The notes under the pieces are model-generated. The model was not told the DNA's origin, made no database searches, and saw only the letters and a program-made list of their open reading frames with translations. From Pseudomonadota bacterium (GTDB lineage: Bacteria; Pseudomonadota; Gammaproteobacteria; Burkholderiales; Burkholderiaceae_B), in the NCBI GenBank assembly GCA_023427945.1, contig JAEYZR010000393.1, positions 1 through 24,772 on the forward strand: DNA of 24,772 nucleotides. The letters run 5' to 3'. Below, piece by piece: positions 20,779 through 24,772 of this stretch. The stretch's first letter is position 1, and every line of letters begins with the position of its first letter. The translations under genes were made by a program, and so were the position numbers.

Positions 20779-23001
20779 TCAGCGGCCTGCCAGCCGCTCC
20801 CGCAGTTTCGCCAGCGCCCAGGGGTCGTTGATCAGCCTGATTTTCTGCGGTTCGGTCAGTTTGTCCAAACCTACAGCGACGGCGTTGGCCACGACGCCTT
20901 CACGCGCACGATCCTGAATCGCCAGACTCTGGTGGCGCGCCCGACCCATCGCGCGTGCCAGGGTGTGGGTGGGTGCGTCATAGATCACATCCCTGAAGGA
21001 GACCTTCACGCTGTCCTGTCGAGCGATGGCCGTATATTGGCGCGTTGCCTGGAGCTCGGTTGGCGGCTGTGTCTCTTCGGGAATGCGGAACAGTCGAGCC
21101 AGATAACTTTGCCGACCCAGATCGACCCGGCTTGAATAGACCGACAAGGGGATGATCAACAGCAGCGCCAGCAGGATGGGCGACATCCACACCAGAAAGA
21201 CCGGGTCCAGCCACGCCACCAGAGCGGCCCAGGCAAGGCCGAGCAGGGTCTGGGTGCCGTGACGCCGGATCGCGTCGCCCCACGTCGTTTCGTTGTTATC
21301 GCGCGATGGCGACACCCATTTGACGGAAATGCCCAGAAACGCCGCCAGGACGAAGCGCGTGTGGAACAGCATGCGTACCGGAGCCAGCAACATGGAGAAA
21401 AGAACTTCCAGCACCATGCTGTAGGCGACGCGTTTGCGCCCGCCATACAGGCGTGCGCCACGCACCCACACCAGAAGAATGCCCAGCACCTTGGGCAGGA
21501 AAAGCAGGACGGCAGTGGTGGAGAACAGCGCCATTGCCTGGCCAGGGTTCCAGCGCGGCCAGATCGGGAACAACTGATTGGGTTCGACGAAGTAGGTGGG
21601 CTCGGTCAGGCTGTGCACGCCCAGCAGGGCGGTGGACAAGACCAGGAACAGGAACCACAGCGGCGCCGACAGATATGACATGACGCCCGTCAAAAACACA
21701 GCGCGGTGCACGGGATGGAAACCGTTGATGAGGAACAGCCTGAAGTTCATCAGGTTGCCCTGGCACCAGCGTTGATCACGCTGGACCTCTTCAAGCAGGT
21801 TCGGCGGCAGCGCTTCGAAGCTGCCGGGCAGGGCATAGGCAATCCAGACGCCGTAGCCGGCGCGGCGCATGAGCGCCGCTTCCACGAAATCGTGCGACAG
21901 GATGTCCCCCGCAAACGAGCCTCGACCCGGTAACGGGGCCAGCACGCAGTGGCGCATGAAGGGTGCCAGACGGATGATCGCGTTGTGCCCCCAGTAATGG
22001 GACTCGCCCAACTGCCAGAAATGCATCCCGGCGGTGAACAGCGGCCCATACACGCGTGAGGCGAATTGCTGGATGCGTGCATACAGAGTGTCCATGCCCG
22101 ACGCCAGCGGTGCGCTCTGGATGATGCCTGCATCGGGGCTGGCCTCCATCAGACGCACCAGGTGCTTGAGGGCAGCACCACTCATCACGCTATCGGCGTC
22201 CAGGACCACCATGTACTTGTATTGTGCTCCCCATCGACGGCAGAAATCGTCGATGTTGCCGCTCTTGCGTTTGACGCGGCGCCGGCGCAGGCGATAGAAG
22301 ATCTTGCCCCAGCCCCCGACCGTATTGCACAGCTCGACCCATGCGCGCTGTTCCGCCAGCACCACATCGGCCTTGTAGCTGTCGCTCAGCACGAAGACAT
22401 CGAAACGATCGGCCACGTCGGTGCGCCCGATGGACTCGAATGTGGCGCGCAGGCCGGCAAACACCCGGTCGACATCTTCATTGCAGATCGGCATGACCAG
22501 AGCCGTGCGTGCCGAAGCATCGATCGGACCGTCTTCGACACTGCTGGCCGAAATGCTGTAGCGATCACGGCCTATGAGCAGTTGCAGAAAGCCCATCATG
22601 GCGGTCCAGAACCCTGCCGAGACCCACAGGAAAAGCAGGGCGAACAGTGCCAGGATGGCCATTTCGAGCAACTGCGTGCCCTGATAGGGCAGCACCGTGC
22701 GCATGTAGTAGGTTGCAATCACGGTCTGCAGCGTCACCGCAACGAGCAGGCACAGACGGCGGCGGCTCCCGGCCAGCCGCCAGCCGCTGGGGCGGGCGCT
22801 GTTGGGGTCCTCCTTGTATCGGGACGTCTTGCCGCGTGTACGCAGGCGACGCCAGCCTCGCACCAATGGATTGGTGATCCAGGGCTCGGGCGACATAGGC
22901 GTCCTGGCCAGTTCTGGTGCGGTGTTCAGGAACACGTCGTCCCCGCGATACTCCACGGGGGCGTCGTCCAGCGCTTCTGCGTTACTTTTCCGGTTGAGCA
23001 T
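20779..23001 (-). CDS. opgH: Glucans biosynthesis glucosyltransferase H
   Basis: Inner-membrane GT2 glucosyltransferase that polymerises the beta-1,2 backbone of osmoregulated periplasmic glucans from UDP-glucose. The 740-aa product shows an N-terminal cytoplasmic tail, two membrane segments (about residues 85-145), the catalytic GT2 domain with VMPICNED, VLDADSVMSG (DxD), HDFVEA and QRDQRWCQGN (the QxxRW motif). Several C-terminal membrane helices follow. It is shorter than E. coli OpgH (847 aa), mainly at the ends. Its start overlaps the opgG end by 20 bp, so the pair is one operon. Confidence 0.95.
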   Translation of the reverse strand: MLNRKSNAEALDDAPVEYRGDDVFLNTAPELARTPMSPEPWITNPLVRGWRRLRTRGKTSRYKEDPNSARPSGWRLAGSRRRLCLLVAVTLQTVIATYYMRTVLPYQGTQLLEMAILALFALLFLWVSAGFWTAMMGFLQLLIGRDRYSISASSVEDGPIDASARTALVMPICNEDVDRVFAGLRATFESIGRTDVADRFDVFVLSDSYKADVVLAEQRAWVELCNTVGGWGKIFYRLRRRRVKRKSGNIDDFCRRWGAQYKYMVVLDADSVMSGAALKHLVRLMEASPDAGIIQSAPLASGMDTLYARIQQFASRVYGPLFTAGMHFWQLGESHYWGHNAIIRLAPFMRHCVLAPLPGRGSFAGDILSHDFVEAALMRRAGYGVWIAYALPGSFEALPPNLLEEVQRDQRWCQGNLMNFRLFLINGFHPVHRAVFLTGVMSYLSAPLWFLFLVLSTALLGVHSLTEPTYFVEPNQLFPIWPRWNPGQAMALFSTTAVLLFLPKVLGILLVWVRGARLYGGRKRVAYSMVLEVLFSMLLAPVRMLFHTRFVLAAFLGISVKWVSPSRDNNETTWGDAIRRHGTQTLLGLAWAALVAWLDPVFLVWMSPILLALLLIIPLSVYSSRVDLGRQSYLARLFRIPEETQPPTELQATRQYTAIARQDSVKVSFRDVIYDAPTHTLARAMGRARHQSLAIQDRAREGVVANAVAVGLDKLTEPQKIRLINDPWALAKLRERLAGR

Positions 23002-24559
23002 TCATAGGTACCCGGTACGACCAGGTCTCTGTGAGCGTGGTGTCGCCATCCATCAGCGTGGCACGCATTTCGATCGGTTTCTCGCCGTCCTTGGACTTGA
23101 CCTTGATGGTCAGTCGCTTGCCTCCGGTGGCCTCGTTGGGACGCACGCTGGCCTCGGTGATCTCGCCATTGTTGTCCGCCCAGACCTGCGCACGCAAAGC
23201 GCGGTCCGCCGGAAGCGCCGCCAGGCTGGGGCCGACGAAGTCGACAATGTAGGTGACGGTGCCATCGGCACGGCGAATCAGATCGGGCCCCTTGGCCTCC
23301 TCACGTGAACGCCGCGTCTGTGCCACCCATGCCAGATCGGTGGTGTGGGTGCGCTTGTTGTCCAGCGTCCATATCATCCGATAGTTCACGTCCAGCGGGG
23401 TACCGCGCTCCGGTTGAGTCTCGGGCACCCAGAACGCGACGATGTTGTCGTTGGTCTCGTCGCCAGTGGGGATTTCCACCAGTTGCACGCTGCCCTTGCC
23501 CCAGTCGCCATCAGGCTGGATCCACAGGCTGGGGCGCAATTCGTAGCGGTCGTCCAGATCCTCGTAGCGGCTGAACTCACGTCCGCGTTGCAACAGCCCG
23601 AAGCCGCGCGGGTTCTCCATCGAGAAGGCGCTCACGGCCAGGCGTCGCGGATTGTTCAGCGGACGCCAGATCCATTCGTCCGAACCGCTGTGCATGGCCA
23701 GTCCGTCCGAATCGTGCAGTTCAGGGCGATAGTTCGGTGCGCTCCAGGGGCGGTTGGAGCCGTACAGGTACATGCTGGTCAATGGCGCCAGGCCCAGGCG
23801 CTCGACCTTGTCGCGCATGTAGATGCGCGACTTCACGTCGACCACGGTATCTTCGCCTACGCGGATGGTGAAACGGTACGCACCGGTGGCGCGGGGGGAG
23901 TCAAGCAGGGCGTAGATGACCAGATGGCGATCGCCAGGGGAAGGGCGCGCGATCCAGAATTCCCGGAAAGCCGGAAATTCCTCGCCCGAGGGCATTGCCG
24001 TATCGATGGCCAGGCCTCTGGCCGACAGACCATAGATCTGTCCCTTGCCGATCACACGGAAATAGCTGGCTCCCAGAAAAGTGGCCAGCTCGTCGTCTGG
24101 TTTGTCTTCTTTGTTGACCGGATAGAGCACTTTGAAGCCGGCGAAACCCAGGTTGGCGACAGCCGCCTTGTCCAGGTTCAGCTTGCCGTAGTCGAAGTCA
24201 TCGGCGTTGAACTTGATTTCGTTCACGCCTGACGAATCGATCTCATTGATCTTGACGGGTGAATTGAAATGCATGCCCTGATGATAGAAGCCCAGCTGGA
24301 AGCGTGTTCCCGCTTCCCGCCAGTGCAGCCGGTCGGCACGATAGCGAACTTCCTGGTAACCAGCGAACTTCAGGCTGGACAGCGCTTCAGGCAAGTTTGG
24401 TCTGGGAGCCTCATAGCCCTTCTGGGAGAGCTCCTTTGCAGATTTGTCCACATCCTGGAAGTCAAACGCCTGTGCACTGGGTACCCCCCAAAGTGCCGTC
24501 AACGTCACCGCGCAGAAAAGTGCGCGAGCCCATCTTCCACGTGTCGCGAGTACATCCAT
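22982..24559 (-). CDS. opgG: Periplasmic glucans biosynthesis protein G
   Basis: Periplasmic protein needed for making and branching osmoregulated periplasmic glucans. The 525-aa product has a Sec signal peptide with predicted cleavage after PSAQA (about residue 31) and the OpgG domain throughout: FDFQDVDKSAKELS, YQEVRYRADRLHW, FLGASYFRVIGKGQIYGLSARGLAID, GSNRPWSAPNYRPELHDSDGLAMH, LQRGREFSRYEDLDDRYELRPSLW, and VEIPTGDETNDNIVAFWVPE. Length is typical. An AGGTGG ribosome site lies 8 nt before the ATG. First gene of opgGH. Confidence 0.96.
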   Translation of the reverse strand: MDVLATRGRWARALFCAVTLTALWGVPSAQAFDFQDVDKSAKELSQKGYEAPRPNLPEALSSLKFAGYQEVRYRADRLHWREAGTRFQLGFYHQGMHFNSPVKINEIDSSGVNEIKFNADDFDYGKLNLDKAAVANLGFAGFKVLYPVNKEDKPDDELATFLGASYFRVIGKGQIYGLSARGLAIDTAMPSGEEFPAFREFWIARPSPGDRHLVIYALLDSPRATGAYRFTIRVGEDTVVDVKSRIYMRDKVERLGLAPLTSMYLYGSNRPWSAPNYRPELHDSDGLAMHSGSDEWIWRPLNNPRRLAVSAFSMENPRGFGLLQRGREFSRYEDLDDRYELRPSLWIQPDGDWGKGSVQLVEIPTGDETNDNIVAFWVPETQPERGTPLDVNYRMIWTLDNKRTHTTDLAWVAQTRRSREEAKGPDLIRRADGTVTYIVDFVGPSLAALPADRALRAQVWADNNGEITEASVRPNEATGGKRLTIKVKSKDGEKPIEMRATLMDGDTTLTETWSYRVPMNAQPEK

Positions 24560-24563
24560 GCCA

Positions 24564-24713
24564 TTACCACCTAAACAAGGATCTTCCGGCGCCCGCTGCG
24601 CTGAAAGGATGCGCCATTTTCACATAGGGATTTGTCCGCGTAAGCATGTCGGCGTCCGGCTGCGCTTTGTCACAGGGTGTGGCCGAGCTCACCGTCTGAT
24701 TTTCACCACACAT
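24564..24713 (-). CDS. Possible 49-residue upstream ORF of opgG
   Basis: Reads MCGENQTVSSATPCDK... and ends 4 bp before the opgG ATG, with GGGA about 6 nt before its own ATG. Third-position G+C is only moderate and the sequence matches no family I know. Its close abutment could mean translational coupling, or it may be chance; the rest of the region up to the window edge shows nothing else. Confidence 0.18.
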   Translation of the reverse strand: MCGENQTVSSATPCDKAQPDADMLTRTNPYVKMAHPFSAAGAGRSLFRW

Positions 24714-24772
24714 CGTGATCCCACGGCCCGACCGGCGCCTCGATACCGGCAGCCCAGCCGTCAACCGAATAC

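Overview
The window is G+C-rich chromosomal DNA of a betaproteobacterium, most likely Burkholderiales, family Alcaligenaceae (Bordetella/Achromobacter-like). This rests on the product sequences (ApaG, TrpD, OpgG/OpgH, MltA) and on the gene neighbourhood rpe-gph-trpE / trpGDC / HIT-ung / apaG-mltA, which I recall from that group. No rRNA, tRNA, CRISPR array, transposase or integrase was seen.

Layout. (1) 1-5852, minus strand: the 5' part of a DEAD-box RNA helicase gene, then a tightly packed run read as trpG-trpD-trpC-pap-HIT-ung, with overlaps or one-base gaps at most junctions. (2) 5853-6520: a non-coding or leader region upstream of trpG. It holds a 16-codon Trp-rich leader ORF (...RWWWRFS) and, on the other strand, three direct copies of CATACAAKAT at 21-22 bp spacing. 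(3) 6521-9627: an aldolase-family gene (+), a membrane-anchored thioredoxin-like gene and a small one-TM protein gene (-), and a MocR-type (GntR/aminotransferase) regulator (-). The CATACAAT-like motif recurs in the promoter regions of this block. (4) 9851-13728: cyoABCD, a bo3-type quinol oxidase. (5) 13766-16944, minus strand: read as rpe-gph-trpL-trpE. A 25-aa Trp-rich leader peptide starts on the gph stop codon and is followed by a classical intrinsic attenuator. (6) 17045-20754, plus strand: apaG, mltA, a UbiH-family hydroxylase and dsbC. (7) 20779-24559, minus strand: opgG-opgH for osmoregulated periplasmic glucans.

How it fits together. TrpE and TrpG form anthranilate synthase, and TrpD and TrpC carry the product on. 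The genes are split into two transcription units about 8 kb apart by the aldolase/MocR/cyo block. Each trp unit carries its own Trp-codon-rich leader ORF, and the two leaders share an R-W-W-(W)-R-(L/F)-S core. The trpE leader has a strong hairpin plus U-tract and complementary upstream segments. The trpG leader has hairpins but no U-tract. This double leader arrangement, together with the MocR-type regulator and its repeated motif, is the most interesting content of the window.
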